Below are positions 18,094 through 27,100 of a DNA stretch of 64,000 bases, one piece after another. Under the pieces are notes generated by a model, which was given only the letters and a program-made list of their open reading frames with translations, was not told where the DNA came from and made no database searches. Within the stretch, counting starts at the first letter, position 1; each line of letters starts with the position of its first letter. Origin of the DNA: Rhodoluna sp. (GTDB lineage Bacteria; Actinomycetota; Actinomycetes; Actinomycetales; Microbacteriaceae); the NCBI GenBank assembly GCA_024641985.1, contig JAHEBZ010000002.1, positions 1 through 64,000 of the forward strand. The letters run 5' to 3'. A program made the position numbers and the translations under genes.

Positions 18094-19289
18094 CTAAACA
18101 GTTTTTGCAGGCGTTGAATGCCCTCGAGCAGTGGCCCGTCGCCAAGCGCATAAGAGAGGCGCACATAGCCCGATGGGCCAAATGCCTCGCCTGGCACCAA
18201 AGCAACCTGGGCTTCATCCAAGATGTAATCACAAAGCTCGAGCGAGGTGTTGATCATTTTGCCGCCCCATTCGCGACCTAGCAAACCGGTCACGTCTGAA
18301 TAAACATAGAACGCACCCTGAGGCATTGGGGCAACCCAACCATCGATCTTGTTAAGCTCGGCTACGGCAATTTTGCGGCGGCGATCAAATGCCTCGCGCA
18401 TCGCAACAACCTCGTCTTGAGGGCCGGTCAGCGCCGCCAGCGCAGCCTTTTGTGAAATGTTCGAAACGTTCGACGACAGGTGCGATTGCAGGTTACCGGC
18501 GGCCTTCATTGCGTCGGCTGGCCCAGCCATCCAACCCAAACGCCAACCTGTCATGGCATAGGTCTTAGCGACACCGTTTACCAAAATTGTGCGGTCAATC
18601 AGCTCTGGCACCGCTTCGGTGATCGAAACCGCTTTGATTCCGTCATAAACCAAGTTCTGATAAATCTCGTCGGTGATCACCCAAAGGCCGTTTTCATATG
18701 CCCAGCGGCCGATTGCCTCGGTTTCTGCGTGGCTATAAACCGAACCGGTTGGGTTCGATGGCGAAACAAAAAGAAGCACCTTTGATTTTGGTGTGCGTGC
18801 GGCTTCAAGTTGAGCAACCGTCACCTTGTAGTTCTGGTCGGCACCAGCGAACACCTCGACAGGGGTTCCGCCGGCAAGGCGAATCGCTTCTGGGTAGGTT
18901 GTCCAGTAGGGGGTAGGCATAAGCACTTCGTCGCCCGGGTCGACGATGGTTGCGAAGGCCTGATAAACGGCCTGTTTGCCACCGTTGGTGACCACAATCT
19001 GTGATGCCGGAATCTCGGTGCCAGAATCGATTTTGGTCTTTTGTGAAATCGCTTCGCGCAACTCAGGGAGGCCAATTGCCGGCGTGTAGCGGTGATTCTT
19101 AGGGTCAAGAACCGCTAGGGCCGCTGCCTCTACGATGTGAGCCGGGGTAGCAAAATCTGGTTCACCGGCGGCATAAGAAATCACCGGTAGGCCCTGGGCC
19201 TGCAGAGATTTTGCTTTTGCGTCGACCTTGAGGGTCGCCGATTCGGCAATTGAACCAATACGCTTTGAGATTCTTGGGAAGTCAGTCAC
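18090..19289 (-). CDS. PLP-dependent aspartate aminotransferase
   Basis: Class I aminotransferase, 399 residues from the GTG chosen here, converting aspartate and 2-oxoglutarate to oxaloacetate and glutamate. The PLP lysine is predicted as K242 in [27 protein letters not shown] and [12 protein letters not shown] are the conserved cofactor blocks. An open frame reaches 19328, but GTG 19289 matches relatives and lies 7 nt after the minus-strand hexamer TAGACT (plus 19297-19302), a leaderless promoter. Some relatives also act on prephenate or aromatic amino acids, so specificity is a family-level inference. It is divergent from the tRNA-Trp/secE operon. Confidence 0.9.
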   Translation of the reverse strand: MTDFPRISKRIGSIAESATLKVDAKAKSLQAQGLPVISYAAGEPDFATPAHIVEAAALAVLDPKNHRYTPAIGLPELREAISQKTKIDSGTEIPASQIVVTNGGKQAVYQAFATIVDPGDEVLMPTPYWTTYPEAIRLAGGTPVEVFAGADQNYKVTVAQLEAARTPKSKVLLFVSPSNPTGSVYSHAETEAIGRWAYENGLWVITDEIYQNLVYDGIKAVSITEAVPELIDRTILVNGVAKTYAMTGWRLGWMAGPADAMKAAGNLQSHLSSNVSNISQKAALAALTGPQDEVVAMREAFDRRRKIAVAELNKIDGWVAPMPQGAFYVYSDVTGLLGREWGGKMINTSLELCDYILDEAQVALVPGEAFGPSGYVRLSYALGDGPLLEGIQRLQKLFS

Positions 19290-19310
19290 GGCAACAAGTC
19301 TAGTTTCTCT

Positions 19311-19339
19311 TTGCATTTCCTGCCCCAAGGCTTTACACT
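19311..19339 (+). promoter_or_regulatory. Promoter of the tRNA-Trp/secE/nusG operon
   Basis: TTGCAT (19311-19316), a 17-bp spacer and TACACT (19334-19339). The start would be near 19346, about 110 nt before tRNA-Trp. The precursor includes the small inverted repeat TAGATT-C-AATCTA near 19394-19406. Confidence 0.6.
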
Positions 19340-19454
19340 CGTTAGAGGTAGTTTGACAACTTCTGGAGCCTAATCTGGCAAATAAATCATTTTTAGATTC
19401 AATCTAGAAGTGTGTCTTTTGACGGATTCCGAAAGTCGAAGAACTAGCCCATAA

Positions 19455-19527
19455 AGGGTGGTGGCTCAATTGGTAGAGCATCGGTCTCCAAAACCGAGGG
19501 TTGCAGGTTCGAGTCCTGTCCGCCCTG
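19455..19527 (+). tRNA. tRNA-Trp (anticodon CCA)
   Basis: A 73-nt cloverleaf. Acceptor AGGGTGG pairs with CCGCCCT, anticodon stem TCGGT/ACCGA holds loop CTCCAAA with anticodon CCA, and the T arm is GCAGGTTCGAGTCCTGT. The discriminator is G and CCA is not encoded. tRNA-Trp directly before secE is the usual actinobacterial order. Confidence 0.96.
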
Positions 19528-19560
19528 CAAGTTGTTAGATGCAAGAAGAAGGAATGTCTC

Positions 19561-19830
19561 ATGGCAGAAGAGCTAGAGCAGGTCTCCGAAGACCTAGTTG
19601 AGCAGGCGAAGGCTGACAAGGCCTCGAAGCGCAACATCATCGGTCGCACCTCGCTGTTCTTCAAGCAGGTCGTTGGCGAGCTAAACAAGGTCACTAAGCC
19701 GACCTGGGCAGAGCTGCGCAACTACACCGGCGTTGTATTGGCATTCGTTACCGTCGTCATGATCATCATCTCGGCTCTTGACTGGCTCTTCTACCAGGGT
19801 GTTGTTTTCGCTTTCACCCCAACCGCTTAA
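19561..19830 (+). CDS. secE: Preprotein translocase subunit SecE
   Basis: An 89-residue subunit of the SecYEG channel with a single C-terminal transmembrane helix (VVLAFVTVVMIIISALDWLF) after the conserved amphipathic segment FFKQVVGELNKVTKPTW. The start is ATG 19561 with AGAAGGA upstream; a longer frame beginning inside tRNA-Trp is rejected. It is co-transcribed with tRNA-Trp and nusG (18-bp gap). Confidence 0.96.
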   Translation: MAEELEQVSEDLVEQAKADKASKRNIIGRTSLFFKQVVGELNKVTKPTWAELRNYTGVVLAFVTVVMIIISALDWLFYQGVVFAFTPTA

Positions 19831-19848
19831 TTAGTAAGGACACACCAA

Positions 19849-20697
19849 GTGACTGATTCAGAACGCACCGAACTAGAGGCAATTGCCGATGTTGCGGACG
19901 TTGCTGCTGACCAGGTAATCGCAGAAGCCGACGCAGACTTCGCAGACTTGGCGCTTGACGCTGCTGCCGAGCTAGAGCAAGATCTCGAACTCGAAGAAGC
20001 AATCGCCGAGGCTTCAGAGGCTGCAGAAGCGGCCACCGACGAAATCTCAGAGGGCGCTCCACTCGACGAAGATCCATACCGCGAGTTCAAGGCCGAGCTT
20101 CGTCGCCAGCCTGGCAAGTGGTATGTAATTCACTCATACGCAGGTTACGAGAAGCGCGTAAAGCAAAACATCGAAAACCGCATGCTTGCTCTAGAGGGCG
20201 GCGACGACATCTTCCAGATCGAAGTTCCAATGGAAGAATCGATCGAAATCAAGAACGGCCAGCGCAAGTTGGTTACCAAGGTCCGCATCCCTGGTTATGT
20301 TTTGATTCGCATGGAGATGAACGAAGAGTCTTGGTCGCTAGTTCGCCACACCCCAGCCGTAACCGGCTTTGTTGGCAACTCTCAGAACCCAACTCCGCTT
20401 CGCCCCGAAGAGGCTTTCAACATGCTCAAGACTCTTTATGTTCTTCCTGAAGAGGCCGAGGCAAAGCTTGCCGCAAAGGGCAGCGTTGCAGTTAAGGGCA
20501 AGTCAAAGGCAATTCCGGTCAACATCAACCTCAACGTTGGCGAAAGCATCATGATCAAGGATGGCTCGTTTGCTGGCCTTCCTGGAACCATCTCAGAAAT
20601 CAAGCCAGAGAGCGGCAAGCTCATCGTGCTTGTTTCGCTGTTCGAACGTGAAACCCCGGTTGAGCTTGCGTTCGACCAGGTCGGCCCGCTCAACTAA
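19849..20697 (+). CDS. nusG: Transcription termination/antitermination factor NusG
   Basis: A 282-residue NusG. It has an acidic, low-complexity N-terminal extension of about 85 residues (Ala/Glu/Asp rich), then the NGN domain ([20 protein letters not shown]) that binds RNA polymerase, and a C-terminal KOW domain ([17 protein letters not shown]) that contacts Rho or ribosomal protein S10. Such acidic extensions are typical of high-GC Gram-positive NusG. It starts at GTG 19849 with AAGGA upstream and is followed by rplK after 46 bp. Confidence 0.96.
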   Translation: MTDSERTELEAIADVADVAADQVIAEADADFADLALDAAAELEQDLELEEAIAEASEAAEAATDEISEGAPLDEDPYREFKAELRRQPGKWYVIHSYAGYEKRVKQNIENRMLALEGGDDIFQIEVPMEESIEIKNGQRKLVTKVRIPGYVLIRMEMNEESWSLVRHTPAVTGFVGNSQNPTPLRPEEAFNMLKTLYVLPEEAEAKLAAKGSVAVKGKSKAIPVNINLNVGESIMIKDGSFAGLPGTISEIKPESGKLIVLVSLFERETPVELAFDQVGPLN

Positions 20698-20743
20698 CAT
20701 CCAAGTTTTTAGTTTTTCAAAACCAACACAAAAGGAATAACAA

Positions 20744-21175
20744 ATGGCACCGAAGAAAAAGATCACCGGCATGATCAAGCTTCAGATCCAAGCGGGCGCT
20801 GCTAACCCAGCTCCACCGATTGGTCCAGCTCTTGGTCAGCACGGTGTAAACATCATGGAATTCTGCACCGCGTATAACAACGCAACCGCAGACCAAAAGG
20901 GCAACGTTGTCCCAGTAGAAATCACCGTCTACGAAGACCGTTCGTTCACCTTCGTTCTAAAGACTCCTCCTGCAGCTGAGCTAATCAAGAAGGCTGCTGG
21001 CGTTGCAAAGGGTTCAGCTACCCCTCACACCGTGAAGGTTGCTCACCTCTCAAAGGACGCACTTTACAAGATCGCCGAGCAGAAGATGTCTGACCTGAAC
21101 GCCAACGATGTTGACGCTGCAGCAAAGATCATCGCGGGTACCGCACGCTCAATGGGCGTCACCGTAGAGGCCTAA
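20744..21175 (+). CDS. rplK: 50S ribosomal protein L11
   Basis: A 143-residue L11 that binds the GTPase centre of 23S rRNA and is the target of stringent-response and thiostrepton-type signals. Conserved segments are [20 protein letters not shown] and FCTAYNNAT, and the C-terminal RNA-binding domain is recognisable. AAAGGAA precedes the ATG. Codon use is that of a highly expressed gene. It is followed by rplA after 107 bp containing a hairpin. Confidence 0.97.
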   Translation: MAPKKKITGMIKLQIQAGAANPAPPIGPALGQHGVNIMEFCTAYNNATADQKGNVVPVEITVYEDRSFTFVLKTPPAAELIKKAAGVAKGSATPHTVKVAHLSKDALYKIAEQKMSDLNANDVDAAAKIIAGTARSMGVTVEA

Positions 21176-21221
21176 GCACCAAAATCGCGAACTCGGCAAC
21201 CGCTGAGCTAGCAAAGAAGTA

Positions 21222-21252
21222 GTGGGAGGGTCGCGCGCGATCCGTAGACCAC
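21222..21252 (+). ncRNA. Stem-loop in the rplK-rplA gap, possible L1 autoregulatory site
   Basis: GTGG (21222-21225) pairs with CCAC (21249-21252), and the inner arms GGGTCG and CGATCC pair around a CGCG loop, leaving an asymmetric internal loop (GA against GTAGA). Ribosomal protein L1 represses its own mRNA by binding a stem-internal-loop that mimics 23S rRNA. The position just upstream of rplA fits, but sequence identity with known L1 sites was not tested. Confidence 0.45.
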
Positions 21253-21282
21253 AACTGTGACCAATAGAAAAGGAACAACAGC

Positions 21283-21984
21283 ATGGCAAAGCGCTCAAAG
21301 GCTTACGAAGCCGCAGCTGCACTCATCACCGAGGGCAAGCTTTACACTCCTGCCGAGGCAGTAACTCTTATCAAAGAGACTGGCTCAAAAAAGTTTGACT
21401 CAACCGTAGAGGTTGCTTTCAAGCTTGGCGTCGACCCTCGCAAGGCCGACCAGATGATCCGTGGAACCGTTTCACTTCCACACGGAACTGGCAAGACCGC
21501 CCGCGTTATCGTTTTTGCAACTGGTGCCGCAGCTGATGCTGCAGTTGCAGCAGGCGCTGACGTTGTTGGTGGCGACGAGCTAATCGAGAAGGTTGCCGCT
21601 GGTTGGGTTGACTTCGACTCTGCAGTTTCAACCCCAGAGCTCATGGGCAAGGTTGGTCGTCTCGGTAAGGTTCTAGGTCCTCGTAACCTAATGCCAAACC
21701 CAAAGACCGGAACCGTAACCCCAGATGTAGCCAAGGCTGTTACTGACATCAAGGGCGGAAAGATCGATTTCCGCGTTGACAAGCAGGCCAACCTACACTT
21801 CATCATTGGTAAGGCTTCGTTCACCAAAGAGCAGCTTGGCGAGAACCTTGCCGTTGCACTTGACGAAATTCTTCGTTTGAAGCCTTCGAGCTCAAAGGGC
21901 CGCTACCTAATCAAGGGTGCAGTTTCAACCACTTTCGGTCCTGGCATCTGGCTAGACACCAACGTAACCAAGGTTGAGTTCTAA
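21283..21984 (+). CDS. rplA: 50S ribosomal protein L1
   Basis: A 233-residue L1, the stalk-base protein that binds 23S rRNA helices 76-78. Visible family segments are [32 protein letters not shown]-like [15 protein letters not shown], and [20 protein letters not shown]. The start is ATG 21283 with AAAGGA upstream. It is the last gene of the secE-nusG-rplK-rplA operon and is followed by a terminator. The rplJ-rplL genes usually found next are 21 kb away here. Confidence 0.97.
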   Translation: MAKRSKAYEAAAALITEGKLYTPAEAVTLIKETGSKKFDSTVEVAFKLGVDPRKADQMIRGTVSLPHGTGKTARVIVFATGAAADAAVAAGADVVGGDELIEKVAAGWVDFDSAVSTPELMGKVGRLGKVLGPRNLMPNPKTGTVTPDVAKAVTDIKGGKIDFRVDKQANLHFIIGKASFTKEQLGENLAVALDEILRLKPSSSKGRYLIKGAVSTTFGPGIWLDTNVTKVEF

Positions 21985-22010
21985 ACCCTAGAAACAAATT
22001 TTCCGATGAG

Positions 22011-22042
22011 GGGATCGAGGCTAACGCCTCGGTCCCTTTCTC
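22011..22042 (+). terminator. Terminator after rplA
   Basis: An 11-bp stem (GGGATCGAGGC with GCCTCGGTCCC, one G-T pair), loop TAAC, then TTTCTC. The T-run is short. Confidence 0.7.
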
Positions 22043-22084
22043 ATAGAGAATGTAATTGTTAGCAACTAACCGAAAGGCGGGATA

Positions 22085-23545
22085 TTGCCTCAGCACGCGT
22101 TTGGCGCAGCCACTCTACTTGACTCGAAAGACCCAATGGGCTTGCGCTCGAGCGCACCCCTGCTAGACGCGTGGATACGCGATATGGAGACCGATCGCTC
22201 TCCCTTCCAAATTCCTGGACACAAAGGTCGCACCGACTTAACCGGTGCCATAGTCGATGGCGACATCCCGGTATTGCCCGGTAATCACCCGCATCGAATT
22301 TCCCCCTCACTTATTCTCGAAGCCGAGGCAATCGCCGCCCGCCTCTGGGGAGCCGAGCTTTGCCGTTTCGGCGTAAACGGCTCATCTGGTTCAAACCATG
22401 CAGCCGTTATGGCCGTGGCTGGCCCCGGCGACAAAGTTATTGTTTCGCGCACGCTGCACAAATCGGTTTTAGTAGGCCTGGTTTATGCCGGGGTAACACC
22501 AATTTGGATTCGACCCGAGATAAACCCGGCAACCGGCTTGCCCGAATATTTGCCTTCGAGCCGGTTGGCCGAAACCTTGGCAGAGCACCCCGATGCAAAG
22601 GCCGTGCTCATCGGCGAGCCATCATACGTAGGCACGATGTCGAATATTCCACGTTTGGCCAAGGTCACTCACGACTACGGCATTCCCCTCGTTGTCGACG
22701 CGGCCTGGGCGGCTCACTATGGGTTCCATCCTGAACTGCCAAACCATCCAATTGCCGAGGGTGCCGACATCGTGGTTACCTCTGCACACAAAACCTTGCC
22801 TTCTTATTCGCAAGCGTCTTTTGTGTTGGTGCGCGACAAATACGTTGACCTCGCTAGGTTCAACAAAATGTTTGATTCAACGCAAACAACTTCGATGTCT
22901 GGGCGCATCTTGGCATCGATCGATGCTGCCAGGGCTTTGCTTGAGAGGCATGGCGAAGCACTAATCGGGCCAGTCATCGAGGCAACCGAACGTGGCCGCG
23001 CAGATCTAACTGCTGCGGGCATCGATGTGATTGACGGCGAATATATTGACCCGTTGAAATTGGTAATCATGCTGAGTGGCTGTGGTGCCGATGGTAATTT
23101 GGTCGAGGCAGATCTGCTGGCTGCAAACATCGATGTCGAGATGGCCAACCGAGACATCATTATTCCAATGATTACGTTTGCTGACACACCAGACCGCATC
23201 AACGACCTGGTAGAGCGAATCATCGAATCGGTTAATCGCCATCGGGGTGAACCACGTCCAATCGAAATCTTGCCAGCATTCTCGATCGAGCCTCAGGTTG
23301 TTGTAACACCGCGCGAGGCCTTCTTTAGCGACTATGAGGTCGTTGATTCGAAAGCGGCCGTTGGCCGGGTAAGTGCCGAAATGATCTGCCCTTACCCGCC
23401 GGGTGTGCCGGTGCTTTCGCCGGGCGAGCTAATCACCGAAGCCGCACTTGCAGCTCTGTTTGAGGCACGCGACATGGGTGTCAGAATTGCATTCGTTGCC
23501 GACCCAACGCTCAAAACGCTAAAGGTTTTGCCGCTAACTAAATAA
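22085..23545 (+). CDS. Orn/Lys/Arg decarboxylase family PLP enzyme
   Basis: A 486-residue fold-type I decarboxylase. Motifs are FQIPGHKGR, FGVNGSSGSNHAAVMA, VVDAAWAAHYGFH, and the PLP lysine K236 in TSAHKTLPSYSQ, with the C-terminal lid domain containing PYPPGVPVLSPGE. The family decarboxylates ornithine, lysine or arginine to polyamines, and the substrate is not resolved here. The start is TTG 22085 with AAAGGCGG about 5 nt upstream; ATG 22136 is an alternative. It stands alone between the rplA terminator and the convergent pentapeptide gene 15 bp away. Confidence 0.9.
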   Translation: MPQHAFGAATLLDSKDPMGLRSSAPLLDAWIRDMETDRSPFQIPGHKGRTDLTGAIVDGDIPVLPGNHPHRISPSLILEAEAIAARLWGAELCRFGVNGSSGSNHAAVMAVAGPGDKVIVSRTLHKSVLVGLVYAGVTPIWIRPEINPATGLPEYLPSSRLAETLAEHPDAKAVLIGEPSYVGTMSNIPRLAKVTHDYGIPLVVDAAWAAHYGFHPELPNHPIAEGADIVVTSAHKTLPSYSQASFVLVRDKYVDLARFNKMFDSTQTTSMSGRILASIDAARALLERHGEALIGPVIEATERGRADLTAAGIDVIDGEYIDPLKLVIMLSGCGADGNLVEADLLAANIDVEMANRDIIIPMITFADTPDRINDLVERIIESVNRHRGEPRPIEILPAFSIEPQVVVTPREAFFSDYEVVDSKAAVGRVSAEMICPYPPGVPVLSPGELITEAALAALFEARDMGVRIAFVADPTLKTLKVLPLTK

Positions 23546-23560
23546 CTTGGTTATGCCCTT

Positions 23561-24157
23561 TTAGTCAACTTTGATGCCGGCCAGCATGGCCAAACCCGAG
23601 GCTATTTGCATCAGTTGAGTTTCGTTAATTTTAGAGTTTCTGAGGTTTTGCAAGCCCTGAACCTTGGCGAAATCGAGCCCGCTAAAATCTACCGAGTTGC
23701 CTTCGAAGTCGCGCAGGTCTAGGTCTTCAACCGTGCAATTTTCGAACCAAACCCGTTTGAATTTTGCACCCGTCAGATCGAGTGCATCAAAGGTGCAATT
23801 TCTGAACAATACATCTTGTGCCTCACAACCGGCAAAGTTGGCAAAGCCAATTCGGCAATCTTCGATTGATGTCATGTTCATGACAGTGCCGGTTAAGTCG
23901 AGTGAACCTATGCGACCAATTTTGATGGTGCAGTTTCGAAAGCGCGAACGCGAGCCATGCCAGTCGATCGAGCGCCCAAGCTCGATGAAGCAGTCGATAA
24001 ACCTACTCTGTTGCGACTCAAGCGATTCTGCTTGGTTTAGTTGCAGATGTAAGTCTTCGTAATCTTCGCGCGGTTCGAGCTGCTCGTTGCTCGGTGACAG
24101 CAAAGTTGGGTCGACAAGTTGCCCCCACGGGGCTCGGCGGTTGCTTGAATCGGTCAC
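23561..24157 (-). CDS. Pentapeptide-repeat-like protein
   Basis: A 198-residue protein with degenerate A(D/N)LxX-type five-residue repeats from about residue 70 to 165 (FRNCTIKIG, FANFAGCEAQ, FRNCTFDALDLTGAKF, FENCTVEDLDLRDFEG). It should fold as a right-handed quadrilateral beta-helix. Members such as MfpA and Qnr mimic DNA and bind gyrase, but that cannot be assumed here. No signal peptide is visible. The GTG start at 24157 lies 6 nt after minus-strand TAGGCT, so it probably has its own leaderless promoter although it follows the nuclease-helicase gene by 9 bp. Confidence 0.8.
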   Translation of the reverse strand: MTDSSNRRAPWGQLVDPTLLSPSNEQLEPREDYEDLHLQLNQAESLESQQSRFIDCFIELGRSIDWHGSRSRFRNCTIKIGRIGSLDLTGTVMNMTSIEDCRIGFANFAGCEAQDVLFRNCTFDALDLTGAKFKRVWFENCTVEDLDLRDFEGNSVDFSGLDFAKVQGLQNLRNSKINETQLMQIASGLAMLAGIKVD

Positions 24158-24163
24158 TATGAC

Positions 24164-24169
24164 AGCCTA
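24164..24169 (-). promoter_or_regulatory. -10 element overlapping the helicase stop codon
   Basis: Minus-strand TAGGCT, 6 nt upstream of GTG 24157; its first three bases are the TAG stop of the upstream gene (24167-24169). No Shine-Dalgarno sequence follows, so the pentapeptide gene is predicted to be leaderless. Confidence 0.55.
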
Positions 24170-27100
24170 GGCAAATTCGAGCAGACCAACCAATCGGCTA
24201 ACGCACTTTACGTCTTCGATGCTGCTGAACCGGGTGCGGGTGAGTGCCGGCGAGTAGACCAGAAAAGTGTTGGTTTTGGCTCGCGAAAGGGCCACGTTTA
24301 GCCGATTTCGGTCGAGCAAAAATTCGAGCCCGCGAGGGGCATCTTCGGCCGATGAAGCAGCAAGGCTGATGATTACCACCATGGCTTCGCGCCCTTGAAA
24401 CTTGTCTACGGTTCCTACCTGAACTTGCTCGAACCCTTGGGCATCTAAGGCATCTCGAATCGAATCGACCTGCGCGTTATAGGGCGCAACCACCAAGATC
24501 TCATTCAATGCAACAGCCTTCGACTGTTTTTCGACCAAGCCAACTACAACTTGCACCTCTTCGGGTGAGTGCGAAGAATTGCCCTGGTGTTGAACCTTGA
24601 TGGGGGTTAAACCAGGTGTTAAACCATCAATGCTTCGCGTTGCTGCATCTTGGTGTGAATGCAGGCGGCCTTGATATGAAAGCCACGAGACCGGAGCGTT
24701 GACCTTGGGGTGCATGCGCCGGGTTACCTCGATGAAGTAGCCATATTCGCTACCGAGAATTGCCTGATCGCCCATGTAGTGCCCGAGTGCCGAGTTGTCG
24801 ACGCCTCCGGGGTGAACCGCTTGAACTACTTGGGTTAGTTGTTGAGGGTCGCCAAGCAGCACTAGGTTGGTGGCGCTCTGGGCTACCGCGATTGCATCAA
24901 CTAGCGAGAATTGAGCGGCCTCATCCACGAAAAGAAAATCTAATTTTTGCTCAAGAACCTTTGGCGAACAGAATGTCCAGGCTGTTCCGCCAATCACATA
25001 ACCGCCCGATTGCTTGGCCCTCCAATTGGCCATCACCGCATATGTAGAAGGCGTTTGCCAATCACGCGGCGAGGAATCTCCGGATTTTTTCTGCTTGGCT
25101 ATTGACTCTGGATGCACGCCAGCGCTGATGCAGCCAGCCAAGAGGTTTTCGACGGCAGAGTGTGAGTTAGCTACCACGCCAACTCGTTTGCCGCTGGCAA
25201 CGAGTTTGGCTATTGTGTGTGAGCCAATATAGGTTTTGCCAGAGCCGGGTGGGCCTTGAACCGCGAGAAGTGATGAGTTGAGCCTTGCGGTGGAGGCCGA
25301 TACTGCGCCGAGGTAGTCTTCGGAATTTATTGGTGCAAGATTGCTCGAGTCGAGTAACCGCGGTGCCCGACGCATCAAAAGGTCGAGTGCAGCGAACCCG
25401 GTGGGCGCCTCGAACATCGGCGAGACCCATTCGGCGGCAAGCTTTAGGGCGTGATCGCGAACCGCGTCTTGCTTGCCTCGCGCGGGAATAAAGAAATTTT
25501 CAAAAATTGCGTTCGGCTCAAAAGCCGAATTTGCCAGCGAGGTAACTCTGTCGAACGAGACTGTTTCGTTGCTAACCGATGTGATGCGCCCTAAGTCGGT
25601 TTCTTGCTGGTTGGCGCCATAGTTGAACCTCACAAAAATTGCTTCGCCGGCTTTTAGAAAGCAGGTTTGCCCAGGTTGAATTTGATAACTATAGCTGAGC
25701 GTGATTTTGGTTTGCGGATCGATATTTAACCCGGCCAGGCTTTCGCTAATCTGGTGGCATCCGGCAACAACTAGCGACTTGCGATCGCGATGCAGGGTGT
25801 CGTCGGTTGAGTCGCGGCGAATTCTGCGTTCGCGCCAGTGGATTACCTCTTCGCGTTTGTAATAGAGAACCGAGTGCATGAGCGCCTGCCAAACTGTAGC
25901 CCGATAATCGGCTTCGGCAGATTCGCCCCAACGCCAATCGGCGATGGCTTTTGCCATGTGATCGGTTGCGCGTTGCAGCTCGGCTAGTTCGCGTTCGGCT
26001 TTGTTGGTAGCGCTGTCTTCATCTTCGGGGTCGCCAGCCCGCTCAGATTTTTTTCTATCAAGAGCCTCGAGGTGCTCGGCATATTTGCTGTGGCTGCCCG
26101 GCATGCTCGAGAGCCATTCGTAAAGAGCCAAAGTAGACACGCAGTCGTCTTCGTTGTAGTCGCTGATGGTTTGCAGCACCAACTCGGCTTGGGCAGGGTT
26201 GCTAGTGGCCAGTTGCCGGTAGTGCTCATATTCGTCGATGCTTGAGCCCGCATCTACCACCGAGCTCTTGCGCTTGAATTCGTAGAAGGCCTCGAGCTTT
26301 TTGATCGAGTAACTCGGTTGGCTCACCATGATTGAGCCCTTGACCACCTTGTATAGGTCGATCATTTTGTTCTCGGTTACAAGCCAGGCAACCTCGGCCT
26401 CCATGATGCCGTGGCGGGCGGCTAGCCTGGTGAGCGCCGAGACCTCATATGGCGCGTAGTGATAAATGTGCGCTTGTGGGTCTTTGGTTAAGCGATCGAC
26501 TGAGAATTTTATGAAGCCTGCAAATGCCTCTGCTTCTTGCATTCGATCGTGGGCCCACCAAGCGTGAAAACCAGATTCGCGGGTGATTGCGCCAAATAGG
26601 TATTCGAGCCCGCCCTTTTCTTGATAGTAGGGAAAGCCCTCCATGTCGAAGAAAATATCGCCCGATGAGGCCGGGGGCAGAACCCCAAGCTCTGGGTCTT
26701 CGGTGAGCACGAAACTGTGGTTGCCGGTATTGCCAAAGTTGGTTTGCAATTTTGCTTGTTTGCGAAGCTTGTCGAAGCTGCCAGGCACAAAGCCCTCGGG
26801 GCGTTGTGAATCTGCAGCGTCGGCTAGTGCCGACATGGTTGCTATGCCAGCTTTTCGAAGTTTTTCGATTTGGCTTTTATTGATGCCGGCAATCTGAACT
26901 AAGTGATCGGTTGCTACTCGGTCGTGTTCGCAGAGACCCGGATACTCGCACACTTTGCAACTGGAGGGCGAATCGCAGTGAAGGGATAGATGCTTAAGCT
27001 CGAAGGCGCCCCTATTGGCAGACGCAGCTAGTTCGAACGCTGCCTCAAGTTCGGAGCGCGCCTGGCGCATGGCCGGAACGATTTCGCCCTCTTCGAAAAG

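Noticed and set aside
22058-22070. GTTAG-CAA-CTAAC repeat upstream of the decarboxylase
   Set aside because: Five-base arms with a 3-nt loop, no T-run and no regulator nearby; too weak to call an operator or terminator.
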